A stretch of DNA of 25,252 bases from JBCBKL01 sp963922565. GTDB taxonomy: Bacteria; Pseudomonadota; Alphaproteobacteria; Rhodobacterales; Rhodobacteraceae. The notes beneath the pieces were generated by a model that was not told where the DNA came from, searched no databases, and worked only from the letters and a program-made list of their open reading frames with translations. The stretch spans positions 1 to 25,252 of the forward strand of contig CAWUIQ010000042.1 in NCBI GenBank assembly GCA_963922565.1. Reading direction: 5' to 3'. Position numbers and translations under genes: made by a program. Positions 15,112-25,230 of this stretch are shown here, in pieces (the stretch's first letter is position 1; each line of letters opens with the position of its first letter).

Positions 15112-16518
15112 ATGAGATTGCGCTTCCCGACCGCGTATTCAATACTCTTCGCCCTTATTGCGGTGGTGGCCGTAGCCACTTGGTTGGTGCCTGCCGGCCA
15201 ATATGACCGTATCGAGAACGAAGACCTGGGGCGCGAAGTACCGGTTCCCGGAACCTACCAGCCCGTCGAAAGCAACCCTCAGGGGTTTTTCGACGTCCTT
15301 CTTGCGCCAATCGCGGGTTTCTATGACCCCGGCTCTTACGAAGCCCAGGCGATCGACGTCGCGCTGTTCGTGATCATCATCGGCGGCTTTCTGGGCGTCG
15401 TCACCAGAACCGGTGCGATTGATGCGGGCATTGCAAGGGCCATGAAGCGGCTGGAAGGCCGCGAAAAATGGATGATCCCAATCCTGATGGCGCTCTTTGC
15501 AGCCGGCGGCACGATATACGGCATGGCCGAGGAAAGCCTAGCCTTCTACACGTTGATCATCCCGGTGATGATCGCGGCGCGGTACGATGCGGTCACCGGC
15601 GTCGCCATTATCATGCTGGGGGCGGGTGTCGGCACCCTGGGGTCGACGATCAACCCTTTCGCAACTGTGATCGCCTCGGATGCGGCCAGCGTCCCATTTA
15701 CGGATGGGATCGTGCTGCGCTTCGCTATCCTGATCCTCTGCTGGCTGGCCTGCGTCATCTTCGTCATGCGCTACGCCGAGAAAGTGAAAGCCAATCCAGA
15801 ACACTCGATTGTCTTTGACCGCAGGGCCGAGAACGAGGCGCATTTCCTCGGCGATCGATCCGGCGGTGATGCGCAGCCCGAATTCACGACGAAACACAGT
15901 ATCATTCTTACAGTTTTCGCACTGACCTTTGCCGTCATGATCTGGGGTGTGTCGGCGGGCGGCTGGTGGATGGCAGAGATGTCTGCACTGTTCATCGCAG
16001 CGTCCATACTGGTGGGCCTGATCGACTGGATGGGCGAGGAGGAGTTTACCTCGACCTTTGTCAACGGCGCCCGCGATCTGCTGGGCGTTGCGCTCGTCAT
16101 CGGGATTGCGCGCGGCATCGTGGTCATCATGGATGCCGGCAATATCACTGACACGATCCTGTTCTGGGCCGAAAACACGGTCAGCGGCTTGGGCGAAGTC
16201 GCCTTTATCAACACCATGTTCGGCCTGCAGGCTCTTTTGAGTTTCCTCGTGCCATCGTCGTCCGGCCTTGCCGTTCTGACCATGCCGATCATGGCGCCGC
16301 TCGGCGATTTCTCCGGCGTGGAGCGGTCGTTGATCGTAACCGCCTACCAGTCGGCAAGCGGGCTGGTGAACCTGATCAATCCGACCTTCGCGGTCGTGAT
16401 GGGCGGGCTTGCGCTCGGGCGTGTGCCCTATGAACGCTGGGTCAGGTTCATGATGCCGCTGCTCTTGATTTTGGCAGCGATCATCGCCGCATGTCTCAGC
16501 CTTGGCGCCGTGTTGTGA
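15112..16518 (+). CDS. YfcC-family membrane transporter (possible arginine/ornithine exchanger)
   Basis: The protein has 468 residues from ATG 15112, which has GGAG eight bases before it; an in-frame TTG at 15070 would add residues unlike the family. It is an integral membrane protein of the DcuC/YfcC superfamily (PF03606). It shows about 11-12 hydrophobic segments, a periplasmic loop after the first (PAGQYDRIENEDLG) and the family motifs GSTINPFATVIAS and LVPSSSGLAVLTMPIMAPL. In firmicute arginine deiminase operons the ArcD antiporter is often of this family, so arginine uptake or arginine/ornithine exchange is likely here. It is the first gene of the plus-strand string and the next gene starts directly after its stop codon. 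Confidence 0.88.
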   Translation: MRLRFPTAYSILFALIAVVAVATWLVPAGQYDRIENEDLGREVPVPGTYQPVESNPQGFFDVLLAPIAGFYDPGSYEAQAIDVALFVIIIGGFLGVVTRTGAIDAGIARAMKRLEGREKWMIPILMALFAAGGTIYGMAEESLAFYTLIIPVMIAARYDAVTGVAIIMLGAGVGTLGSTINPFATVIASDAASVPFTDGIVLRFAILILCWLACVIFVMRYAEKVKANPEHSIVFDRRAENEAHFLGDRSGGDAQPEFTTKHSIILTVFALTFAVMIWGVSAGGWWMAEMSALFIAASILVGLIDWMGEEEFTSTFVNGARDLLGVALVIGIARGIVVIMDAGNITDTILFWAENTVSGLGEVAFINTMFGLQALLSFLVPSSSGLAVLTMPIMAPLGDFSGVERSLIVTAYQSASGLVNLINPTFAVVMGGLALGRVPYERWVRFMMPLLLILAAIIAACLSLGAVL

Positions 16519-17880
16519 ATGATGGCTGAGGCGACACTCCGTCAGTTGCCAGTCGCCGCGCCAAAGGCTCTCGGTCTTTGGATGTGCACGGCGTTGGTCG
16601 TGGGTAACATGATCGGCTCGGGCATCTTTCTGCTGCCTTCGTCGCTGGCGGCGTTTGGTCCGATCTCTCTGGCCGGCTGGGTCCTCACTGCGGCGGGCGC
16701 CATCTGCCTTGCACTGGTGTTCGGGCGGCTCGCGGCGCTTGTGCCAAAGACAGGCGGTCCATACGCGTATGCCCGCGATGGATTTGGCGACTTCGCGGGC
16801 TTTATCATCGCCTGGGGCTACTGGATCGCGCTTTGGTCCGGCAATGCCGCTGTAGCCGTCGCGTTCGCCGGTTATCTCAGCTTTCTCGTTCCGATGATCG
16901 CGGCAAGCGACATCGCCGGGCTGGTGGCGGCACTGGGCGCGATCTGGGTTCTGACCTGGATGAACATCCGCGGTGTCGAAACCGCCGGGATCGTTCAGGT
17001 GATCACGACTGTGATGAAGCTTGTGCCGCTGCTGGTGCTTATCGTCTTTGGGTTGGCATGGATCGACAGCGCAAATTTCACTCCGGTCAACGTCTCCGAT
17101 CGATCGGCGTTGTCAGCGATATCCGCCTGCGCGGCGCTGACGCTCTGGGCCTTTATCGGGCTCGAAAGCGCGACCGTTCCGGCGGGGGATGTCCTCGAAC
17201 CGGAAAAGACGATCCCGCGCGCGACGATCCTTGGCACGTCCCTGGTGGCATTTGTCTACATTGCGGTCACCGTGGTCGCGCTTGGCGTGATGCCGTCAGC
17301 CGATCTGCACGGATCGAACGCCCCCTTGGCCGAGGTGGCCGGCGTGATGTGGGGCGCGGCAGGGGGTACGATCATTGCGATCGGCGCGTGCGTGTCGACC
17401 TTTGGCACGCTTAACGGTTTCACCCTGCTCACGGGACAGGTGCCACTCGGGGCCGCGCGCGACGGAATGTTTCCGTCAGCTTTTGCACGGCTGTCTTCGA
17501 CCGGCACGCCGGCATTCGGCCTGATCGTTTCCAACCTGCTCGCCAGCGGCTTGATCCTGATGAACTACTCCGCAAGCCTGGCGGAGCAGTTCGAGTTCAT
17601 CATCTTGCTGGCGACCCTGTCGACGCTGGTGCCGTATCTCATCTGTTCGCTCTCAGAACTCATGATCTCGGTCCGTACGGGCCGCGACATTGCAACCAAT
17701 CAAACCCCGCGTGTCATCATGCTCGCGGCACTGGGCTTCGCCTATTCGCTTTGGGCCATCTACGGCGCTGGCAGCGATGTCGTGTTCTGGGGCTTTCTTC
17801 TTCTCATGCTCGGTCTGCCGATCTTTGTCTGGCTCAAATGGCAGGCCCGGCTCGCGGTCAAACAGGAGGCTTTCTCATGA
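16519..17880 (+). CDS. APC-family amino acid permease (arginine/ornithine antiporter-like)
   Basis: This 453-residue protein has about 12 hydrophobic segments. The substrate-binding helix-1 motif is VVGNMIGSGIFLLP, and the APC pattern PKTGGPYAYARDGFG lies near residues 75-89. It resembles AdiC and the Pseudomonas-type ArcD/cadaverine-lysine antiporter branch. Two adjacent ATG codons (16519, 16522) follow the YfcC stop without any gap; no clear ribosome site is visible, so translation probably depends on coupling. Its stop overlaps the arcA start as ATGA. Placed directly before the arginine deiminase genes, it most likely exchanges arginine for ornithine or agmatine-like products. Two unrelated exchangers in one operon may have split roles. 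Confidence 0.9.
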   Translation: MMAEATLRQLPVAAPKALGLWMCTALVVGNMIGSGIFLLPSSLAAFGPISLAGWVLTAAGAICLALVFGRLAALVPKTGGPYAYARDGFGDFAGFIIAWGYWIALWSGNAAVAVAFAGYLSFLVPMIAASDIAGLVAALGAIWVLTWMNIRGVETAGIVQVITTVMKLVPLLVLIVFGLAWIDSANFTPVNVSDRSALSAISACAALTLWAFIGLESATVPAGDVLEPEKTIPRATILGTSLVAFVYIAVTVVALGVMPSADLHGSNAPLAEVAGVMWGAAGGTIIAIGACVSTFGTLNGFTLLTGQVPLGAARDGMFPSAFARLSSTGTPAFGLIVSNLLASGLILMNYSASLAEQFEFIILLATLSTLVPYLICSLSELMISVRTGRDIATNQTPRVIMLAALGFAYSLWAIYGAGSDVVFWGFLLLMLGLPIFVWLKWQARLAVKQEAFS

Positions 17881-19106
17881 TCCCCTTCGGCGTGCATTCC
17901 GAGATTGGAAAGCTGAACACCGTGATGACCTGCCAACCGGGATTGGCCCATGCGCGGCTGACCCCGTCGAATGCCGAGGAACTGCTTTACGACGACGTGC
18001 TCTGGGTTCATCAGGCACGGACCGACCACGCCGATTTCCGCATGAAGATGGAAGAGCGCGGCGTGAACGTGCTCGAGTTCCATGACGCGCTCAAGGAAAC
18101 CGTCGCGTTGCCCGAGGGACGCAAATACATCCTCGATCGACGCGTAACGGAAAACCAGGTTGGCGTGGGCATGCTGGACGAACTGCGCGCATGGCTGGAC
18201 CAGATGCCAGCTAAGGATCTCGCCATCCATCTCATCGGCGGCATTGCCGTCAGCGATATGCCGTTCAAGCCGCACGGTATGTTTGGCGCCTATCTGGGCC
18301 CCTTGGGCTTTGTGATCCCGCCGATCCCCAACACCCAGTTCACACGTGATAATTCCTGCTGGATTTATGGCGGCGTGACCGTGAACCCGATGTTCTGGCC
18401 GGCGCGGCAACCCGAGACCCTGCTGATCACGGCAATCTACAAGTTCCATCCTGACTTCAGGGACGGCGATTTCAAGGTCTGGTGGGGGGATCCAGACGTC
18501 GATCATGGCTCAGCGACGGTCGAAGGCGGCGACGTGATGCCGTGGGGAAACGGATCTGTTCTGATCGGCATGGGCGAGCGGACTAGCCCTCAGGCCGTTG
18601 GCCAAGTAGCAAGGGCACTTTTTGCAGGCGGGGCGGCAGAGCGGGTCGTGGCCTGTCAGATGCCACGCAGCCGGGCCGCGATGCATCTCGATACCGTTTT
18701 CAGCCATTGTGACCGCGATGTCGTCACCGCGTTCAAGCGGGTCTGCGACGAGATCACCTGCATCAGCCTGCGCCCCGGGGAAAAGGAAGGCGAGATCGAC
18801 TTTCGCACCGAGGAAAAGCACCTCTTTGACATCGCCGCCGAATGCCTGGGCATCAAGAAATTCAACGTCATCGAGACCGGCGGCGACGCCTACAACCAGG
18901 AACGCGAGCAATGGGACGACGGCAACAATGTCGTCGCAATCGAACCGGGTGTCGTCGTCGCTTACGACCGCAACACCTACACCAACACCCTGCTGCGCAA
19001 GGCGGGTGTCGAGGTCATCACGATCCGCGGCTCGGAACTGGGGCGTGGGCGCGGCGGCGGACACTGCATGACCTGCCCGATTTCACGCGATCCGGTGGAA
19101 TACTGA
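17877..19106 (+). CDS. arcA: Arginine deiminase
   Basis: This enzyme hydrolyses L-arginine to citrulline and ammonia, the first step of the arginine deiminase pathway, in the cytoplasm. The 409-residue protein keeps the full catalytic set of the guanidino-modifying family: Asp158 (FTRDNSC), Glu216 (VEGGD), His270 and Asp272 (AMHLDT) and nucleophile Cys397 (GGHCMTCP). These line up with Asp166, Glu224, His278, Asp280 and Cys406 of the Pseudomonas aeruginosa enzyme. ATG 17877 overlaps the permease stop and has AGGAGG before it; the longer upstream frame lies wholly in the permease gene. The arcB gene follows after 16 bases. Confidence 0.97.
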   Translation: MIPFGVHSEIGKLNTVMTCQPGLAHARLTPSNAEELLYDDVLWVHQARTDHADFRMKMEERGVNVLEFHDALKETVALPEGRKYILDRRVTENQVGVGMLDELRAWLDQMPAKDLAIHLIGGIAVSDMPFKPHGMFGAYLGPLGFVIPPIPNTQFTRDNSCWIYGGVTVNPMFWPARQPETLLITAIYKFHPDFRDGDFKVWWGDPDVDHGSATVEGGDVMPWGNGSVLIGMGERTSPQAVGQVARALFAGGAAERVVACQMPRSRAAMHLDTVFSHCDRDVVTAFKRVCDEITCISLRPGEKEGEIDFRTEEKHLFDIAAECLGIKKFNVIETGGDAYNQEREQWDDGNNVVAIEPGVVVAYDRNTYTNTLLRKAGVEVITIRGSELGRGRGGGHCMTCPISRDPVEY

Positions 19107-19122
19107 GAAGGGAGATCAGACC

Positions 19123-20124
19123 ATGGCATTCAACCTGAAAGGCCGCAGCTTCCTGAGGCTTCTCGATTTCGATCAGCGCGAATTGCGCTATCTTCTCGAT
19201 CTCTCCCGCGATCTGAAACGCGCAAAGTATGCTGGTGCCGAACAGCAGCGGCTCAAGGGCAAAAACATCTGCCTGATCTTTGAAAAGACCTCGACCCGGA
19301 CGATGTGCGCCTTTGAGGTCGCCGCGATGGATCAGGGGGCCGGGTTCACCTATCTCGGCCCATCCGGCAGCCAGATCGGCCACAAGGAAAGCATGAAGGA
19401 CACGGCCCGCGTGCTGGGTCGGATGTATGACGCGATTGAATACCGGGGCTTTGGCCAGGACCTTGTAAAGACCCTTTCCGATTATGCCGATGTGCCTGTT
19501 TACAACGGCCTCACAGATGAATTTCACCCAACCCAGATGCTGGCCGACCTGCTTACCATGCAGGAATGGGCCGAGAGGCCGCTTCATGACATCAAGTATG
19601 CCTATGTCGGCGATGCACGCTCCAACATGGGTCATTCGTTGATGATTGCGGGGTGCCTGATGGGGATGGATGTGCGCATCGCGTCGCCCAAGGATCTGTG
19701 GCCATCCGACGAGTTCCGCCAGCCTGCCGAAGAGGCTGCCGCGAAGTACGGCGCCACGCTGACGATCACCGAAGACCCGAACAAAGCCGTGGATGGCGTC
19801 GATTTCATCCACACCGACGTCTGGGTGTCGATGGGCGAAGCCCCCGAAGTCTGGGACGAACGGATCAAGCTCCTGATGCCGTATCAGATCAATCAGGCGC
19901 TGATGGATGCCTCTGGCAATCCAAACGTCAAGTTCATGCATTGCCTGCCAGCCTTCCACAATACCGAGACAGAGGTCGGTGCGGAGATCCACGAAAAATT
20001 CGGGATCACGGAAATGGAAGTGACCGAAGACGTGTTCGAAGGCCCGGCCGGTATCCAGTTCGAACAGGCCGAGAACCGGATGCACACGATCAAGGCCATT
20101 CTCGTCGCGACGCTGGGGGCCTGA
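19123..20124 (+). CDS. arcB: Ornithine carbamoyltransferase, catabolic
   Basis: In this context the enzyme splits citrulline with phosphate to ornithine and carbamoyl phosphate. The 333-residue length and N-terminus (MAFNLKGRSFLRLLDF) match the catabolic ArcB type rather than short anabolic ArgF. The carbamoyl-phosphate loop is STRT at residues 57-60. HPTQMLADLLTM and the ornithine-side FMHCLPAFH motif are intact. The residue after STRT is Met61, where Arg is usual (STRTR). ATG 19123 has AGGGAG upstream. Three bases separate its stop from arcC. Automatic annotation may call it argF; the position between arcA and arcC supports a catabolic role. Confidence 0.95.
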   Translation: MAFNLKGRSFLRLLDFDQRELRYLLDLSRDLKRAKYAGAEQQRLKGKNICLIFEKTSTRTMCAFEVAAMDQGAGFTYLGPSGSQIGHKESMKDTARVLGRMYDAIEYRGFGQDLVKTLSDYADVPVYNGLTDEFHPTQMLADLLTMQEWAERPLHDIKYAYVGDARSNMGHSLMIAGCLMGMDVRIASPKDLWPSDEFRQPAEEAAAKYGATLTITEDPNKAVDGVDFIHTDVWVSMGEAPEVWDERIKLLMPYQINQALMDASGNPNVKFMHCLPAFHNTETEVGAEIHEKFGITEMEVTEDVFEGPAGIQFEQAENRMHTIKAILVATLGA

Positions 20125-20127
20125 AGC

Positions 20128-21063
20128 ATGCGGATCGTCGTGGCCCTCGGTGGTAACGCGCTGTTGCGGCGCGGTCAGGCCCTAACGGCAGAAAACCAGC
20201 GTGAGAACACAGCCATTGCCGCAGCGGCGCTATCCGAGATCGCGACGGGCAACGAATTGATCGTGACCCACGGCAACGGCCCTCAGGTTGGGCTGTTGGC
20301 CCTTCAGGGCAATGCCTACAAGCCGGACGAGGCTTTTCCCCTTGATGTTCTGGGTGCCGAGACCGAAGGCATGATCGGCTATATGATCGAGCAGGAGCTG
20401 GGCAACCGCCTGCCTCAAGAAACGCCCTTGGCGACCCTTCTGACGATGATCGAGGTGGATCGTGCCGATCCCGCATTCGCGGACCCGACCAAGTTTGTCG
20501 GCCCCGTCTATGAAAAGGGCGAGGCCGAAAGGTTGGCCGCCGACAAGGGCTGGGAGGTCAGGCAGGACGGCGACAAATGGCGCCGCGTTGTCCCCTCCCC
20601 GATGCCAAAACGTATCTTCCAGATCCGCCCCATCCGTTGGCTGGTTGAAAAGGGCACAGTCGTGATTTGTGCCGGGGGTGGCGGCATCCCAACGGCCTAT
20701 GGCGAGGACGGTCTGGAAGGTGTCGAGGCGGTCATCGACAAGGATCTCGCCTCCGAACTGCTCGCGCGAGAGATCGATGCCGACCTCTTCATCTCGGCCA
20801 CGGATGCCGAGGCTGTGTTTCTGGACTGGGGCGGGCCACAGCAACAAGGGATCAAATCCGCAACGCCCGAAGCGATGGAGGCCCACGACTTCGCGGCAGG
20901 GTCAATGGGGCCAAAGGTCGACGCCGCCGTTCAATTTGCGCTGGCGACCGGTAGGCGTGCAGCCATTGGCGCGCTGGCTGATCTGGCAGCGATCGTGAAG
21001 GGGCAACGCGGCACCACCATCAGCAACGATGCGGGCGAAACCGCATTCCACGAGCGAGGCTGA
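20128..21063 (+). CDS. arcC: Carbamate kinase
   Basis: This enzyme transfers phosphate from carbamoyl phosphate to ADP, giving ATP, CO2 and ammonia, the energy-yielding step of the pathway. The 311-residue protein has the amino-acid-kinase fold motifs VVALGGNALLRRG at the N-terminus, THGNGPQVGLLALQ near residue 48, and AGGGGIPTAYGEDG followed by VIDKDLASELLA, all typical of catabolic carbamate kinases. C-terminal FAAGSMGPKVDAAVQF is also conserved. ATG 20128 lies three bases after the arcB stop. The V-ATPase B gene starts one base after its stop, so its ATP product and the rotary ATPase are made from the same gene string. Confidence 0.96.
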   Translation: MRIVVALGGNALLRRGQALTAENQRENTAIAAAALSEIATGNELIVTHGNGPQVGLLALQGNAYKPDEAFPLDVLGAETEGMIGYMIEQELGNRLPQETPLATLLTMIEVDRADPAFADPTKFVGPVYEKGEAERLAADKGWEVRQDGDKWRRVVPSPMPKRIFQIRPIRWLVEKGTVVICAGGGGIPTAYGEDGLEGVEAVIDKDLASELLAREIDADLFISATDAEAVFLDWGGPQQQGIKSATPEAMEAHDFAAGSMGPKVDAAVQFALATGRRAAIGALADLAAIVKGQRGTTISNDAGETAFHERG

Positions 21064-21064
21064 G

Positions 21065-22406
<1,342 letters not shown>

Positions 22407-22429
<23 letters not shown>

Positions 22430-23003
22430 GTCCTCGCTCGCCCGCGAGATCGCGCAACTGCGCACATACGAGCGGTTCTTACCGTCGCTCGACCTGAAGC
22501 GGCAGCAACTGATGGGCGAAAAGGCTAAGGCACAAGCTCAGGCGGCGGCCATGGCCGCGAAGGTTGAGGAGTTGGCCGCCAAAGTCGGGCGGGATGTGCC
22601 GATGCTGGGCAACCGGGATATCAACCTCGATGGGCTGGTGAAGCTGAAAGACTGGAAGGTCGGCACCGAAAACGTGGTCGGTACGACGCTTCCCGTGCTT
22701 GAGAAAATCGAGGTTGAGGTCGCTGCCTATTCACCCATGACGCGCCCGCATTGGGTCGATGATGTCGCGCGGCTTTTGCATGACATGCTCGAAGCGCGTT
22801 TGCGTGTTCAGGTGGCCCAACAGCGCGTCGAAGTGCTCACCAAAGCCGTCGACACGATCACGCAGCGGGTCAATCTATTTGACAAGGTCTTGATCCCCGG
22901 AGCGCGTGCCAACATCAAGAAAATCAAGGTCTATCTGGGCGACCAGGAAATGGCATCGGTCGTGCGATCCAAGATCGCCAAGCGAAAGCGGGCGGCGGCA
23001 TGA
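22407..23003 (+). CDS. ntpD: V/A-type ATPase subunit D (central stalk)
   Basis: Subunit D is the long coiled-coil rotor shaft that turns inside the A3B3 head. The 198-residue protein starts with the family pattern RLQLNKSSLAREIAQL and has long helices with heptad character at both ends (about 5-75 and 115-198). Conserved VNLFDKVLIPGARANIKKIKVYLGDQE lies near the C-terminus. ATG 22407 is preferred over ATG 22401 because AAGG lies six bases before it and the family begins MxRL. Its start overlaps the B gene by 23 bases and its stop overlaps the I gene start as ATGA. Confidence 0.92.
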
Positions 23004-24790
23004 GCGTTGCGCGGCTCAAGAAAGTGTCGCTGATTGGCCGGCTGTCGGACAAGGATGATGCACTCACAGCGCTTCAAGACCTCGGCGTGATGCATCTGGT
23101 TCCGCTTGCCCCTGAAGACCGCCACCTCGAAGAGGTTGTCGACCGAAACGCCGAAGATGCCTACAAGGCGCTCCGGTTTCTCGATGTCGTGCCAGAACCA
23201 AGACGGCAGGTGCGGCGGTCGGACGATTTCGACGTGCACGCCTTCGTCGCAGACGTCCTGAAGGTCAAAGACGCCCTGCGCGCCGCACGGGACCGGCGCG
23301 CTTTCCTGCAAGAGCGGATCAAAACCATCGCGCCCTGGGGGGAGTTTCATCTGCCGCCCGCCGGCGCGCTTCGCGGCAATCTGCTTTGGTTCTATGCTCT
23401 GCCGGTCAAGGAACGCGCTGCCTTGGCCCAGGTCGATCTGCCCTGGCAGATCGTTGGCCAAGATACCACAACCCTGCAGCTTGTCGTTATCTCGGATGAG
23501 GAGCCGCCGTCCGACCTGCTGCCGGTGCCACGGCTGCATGTCGGTGATCGGTCGCTCTCGCGGCTTGAAGCCGATCTGGACGAAACGGAAATCGAGATCG
23601 AAGCGGTGCTGGCCGAGCGCAAGGCCATGACCCGCTATCTCGACCTGTTGCGGGCAGACATTTCGAAGGCGGAAACTGCCGCTGAAATGGCTTTTGCGCA
23701 GAGCCAGACACGTGACGATACATCCCTTTTCGCCATTCAGGGCTGGGTGCCCGAAGACCGTCTGCAGGAGGTCGAAGACCTGTCCGAAAACAGCGGCCTC
23801 GCGCTTTTGGTCGAGGACGCATCATGGGACGAACTGCCACCCACGCTGCTGGAACAGCCCGAGACCGAACAAGCCGGGGTCGACTTGGCGATGTTCTATC
23901 AGGTGCCTAGCTATCGTGGCTGGGATCCGACAATTCTGTTGGTGGCGTCCTTTTCGGTCTTCTTTGCAATGATCATTGCCGATGCGGGCTATGGGCTGAT
24001 CCTCGCCGCGCTGCTCTTGCTCATGTGGAAGCGTTTGTCGGCCACGTCCGCCCTGCGATCCTGGCGGCGGCTGGGGTTGATCCTTGCAGGGGCGACCGTT
24101 GCCTACGGCGTGATGGTCGGCAGCTATTTCGGCGCACCGCCATCCTACACCGGATTGCAGCGCTTGGAGGTTCTCGATCTCAATGACTTCAACACGATGA
24201 TGCGGCTGTCGATCATCGTGGGCGTCGTGCATATTGCGTTCGCGCAATGGATGGCGTTTCGCGCCAATCCGCGGCGCAGCCGATTTGCCAGCATCGCCTG
24301 GATCGGTATCCTGATCGGCGGCCTGATGATCTGGCTGAGCGGACAAACAGGTGGAGCGTTCCTGATCGGTGCGCTTATCGCCATCGTAGGCGTTGTCGGG
24401 CTGGTGTTTTTTACAAGCGACCGCCCGATCGATAAACCCATCGACTGGGCCTGGCGCCTCTTCGATGGCGTCAAAAAGCTGTCGGGTCTGATGGGCATGT
24501 TCGGCGACGTTCTATCCTATATGCGCCTTTTCGCGCTTGGGCTCGCATCCGCCTCGCTCGCGCTGACGTTCAATGATCTGGCCGGCCAAGTAATGGGGTC
24601 TGGATCGGGACTCGCCATCCTCGGGGGTCTCTTGATCCTGCTGATCGGACATCTCCTCAACTTCGGCCTCGCCCTGATGAGCGGCGTCGTTCATGGCCTA
24701 AGGCTCAACTACATCGAATTCTACAAATGGGGTCTGCCGGAAGAAGGCAAGGCCTTCCGGGCATTCTCGCGAAAGGAGGTTCAACAATGA
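23000..24790 (+). CDS. ntpI: V/A-type ATPase subunit I (a-type stator, ion channel)
   Basis: Subunit I joins the peripheral stalk to the membrane and forms the ion half-channels against the K ring. The 596-residue protein has a soluble N-terminal half of about 310 residues with coiled-coil arms (for example residues 180-235) and a C-terminal membrane half with about seven to eight hydrophobic helices from residue 308. GWDPTILLVASFSVFFAMII and ADAGYGL match the family's first membrane helices. The essential channel arginine is probably Arg509 in SYMRLFALGLASASLA. It is on the short side for the family. ATG 23000 overlaps the D stop, and its stop overlaps the K start. Confidence 0.93.
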   Translation: MSVARLKKVSLIGRLSDKDDALTALQDLGVMHLVPLAPEDRHLEEVVDRNAEDAYKALRFLDVVPEPRRQVRRSDDFDVHAFVADVLKVKDALRAARDRRAFLQERIKTIAPWGEFHLPPAGALRGNLLWFYALPVKERAALAQVDLPWQIVGQDTTTLQLVVISDEEPPSDLLPVPRLHVGDRSLSRLEADLDETEIEIEAVLAERKAMTRYLDLLRADISKAETAAEMAFAQSQTRDDTSLFAIQGWVPEDRLQEVEDLSENSGLALLVEDASWDELPPTLLEQPETEQAGVDLAMFYQVPSYRGWDPTILLVASFSVFFAMIIADAGYGLILAALLLLMWKRLSATSALRSWRRLGLILAGATVAYGVMVGSYFGAPPSYTGLQRLEVLDLNDFNTMMRLSIIVGVVHIAFAQWMAFRANPRRSRFASIAWIGILIGGLMIWLSGQTGGAFLIGALIAIVGVVGLVFFTSDRPIDKPIDWAWRLFDGVKKLSGLMGMFGDVLSYMRLFALGLASASLALTFNDLAGQVMGSGSGLAILGGLLILLIGHLLNFGLALMSGVVHGLRLNYIEFYKWGLPEEGKAFRAFSRKEVQQ

Positions 24791-25230
24791 CCGATCTCGT
24801 CGTCGCTCTTGGCTGGCTTGGCATCTATGCACCCATGGCCCTCGGGGCCGTGGCCAGCGCCATTGGGTGTGCCATCGCAGGGCAGGCATCGATTGGCGCA
24901 ATGCTTGAAACGGATGGGGGCTATGGGCGCTTTGTCGGCATCTCGGCCTTTCCGTCCACCTTCGTGATCTACGGCATCGTCATCATGTTCACATTGAACC
25001 GCGACGTGACAGCAACCAATGCGGGTGGCTTGTTCGGGATCGGCCTGCTTGCCGGGATCGCCCTGCTCTATTGCGGCATATGGCAGGGCCGCGCCTGCGC
25101 ATCAGCGATCAATGCGTCCAAGGAAAAGCCCGAGATCTTTGGCCTTTCGCTTGCCCCTGCGGCCATAATCGAAGGCTTCGGCGTCTTTGCCTTTGTTTTC
25201 GCGCTGGTCATCTCGGCGGGGATTGCATGA
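24787..25230 (+). CDS. ntpK: V/A-type ATPase subunit K (membrane rotor ring)
   Basis: Subunit K forms the rotor ring that carries H+ or Na+. The 147-residue protein has four membrane helices made of two repeated hairpins. Only the second hairpin has the ion-binding acid, Glu129 in AAIIEGFGVF; the first has no acid at the matching place. This is the layout of the 16-kDa Enterococcus hirae NtpK. Aligned by eye, Thr58, Tyr62, Gln100 and Glu129 match NtpK Thr64, Tyr68, Gln110 and Glu139, but NtpK Gln65 is replaced by Phe59. ATG 24787 has AAGGAGG in good position and overlaps the I stop as ATGA. Confidence 0.93.
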   Translation: MTDLVVALGWLGIYAPMALGAVASAIGCAIAGQASIGAMLETDGGYGRFVGISAFPSTFVIYGIVIMFTLNRDVTATNAGGLFGIGLLAGIALLYCGIWQGRACASAINASKEKPEIFGLSLAPAAIIEGFGVFAFVFALVISAGIA

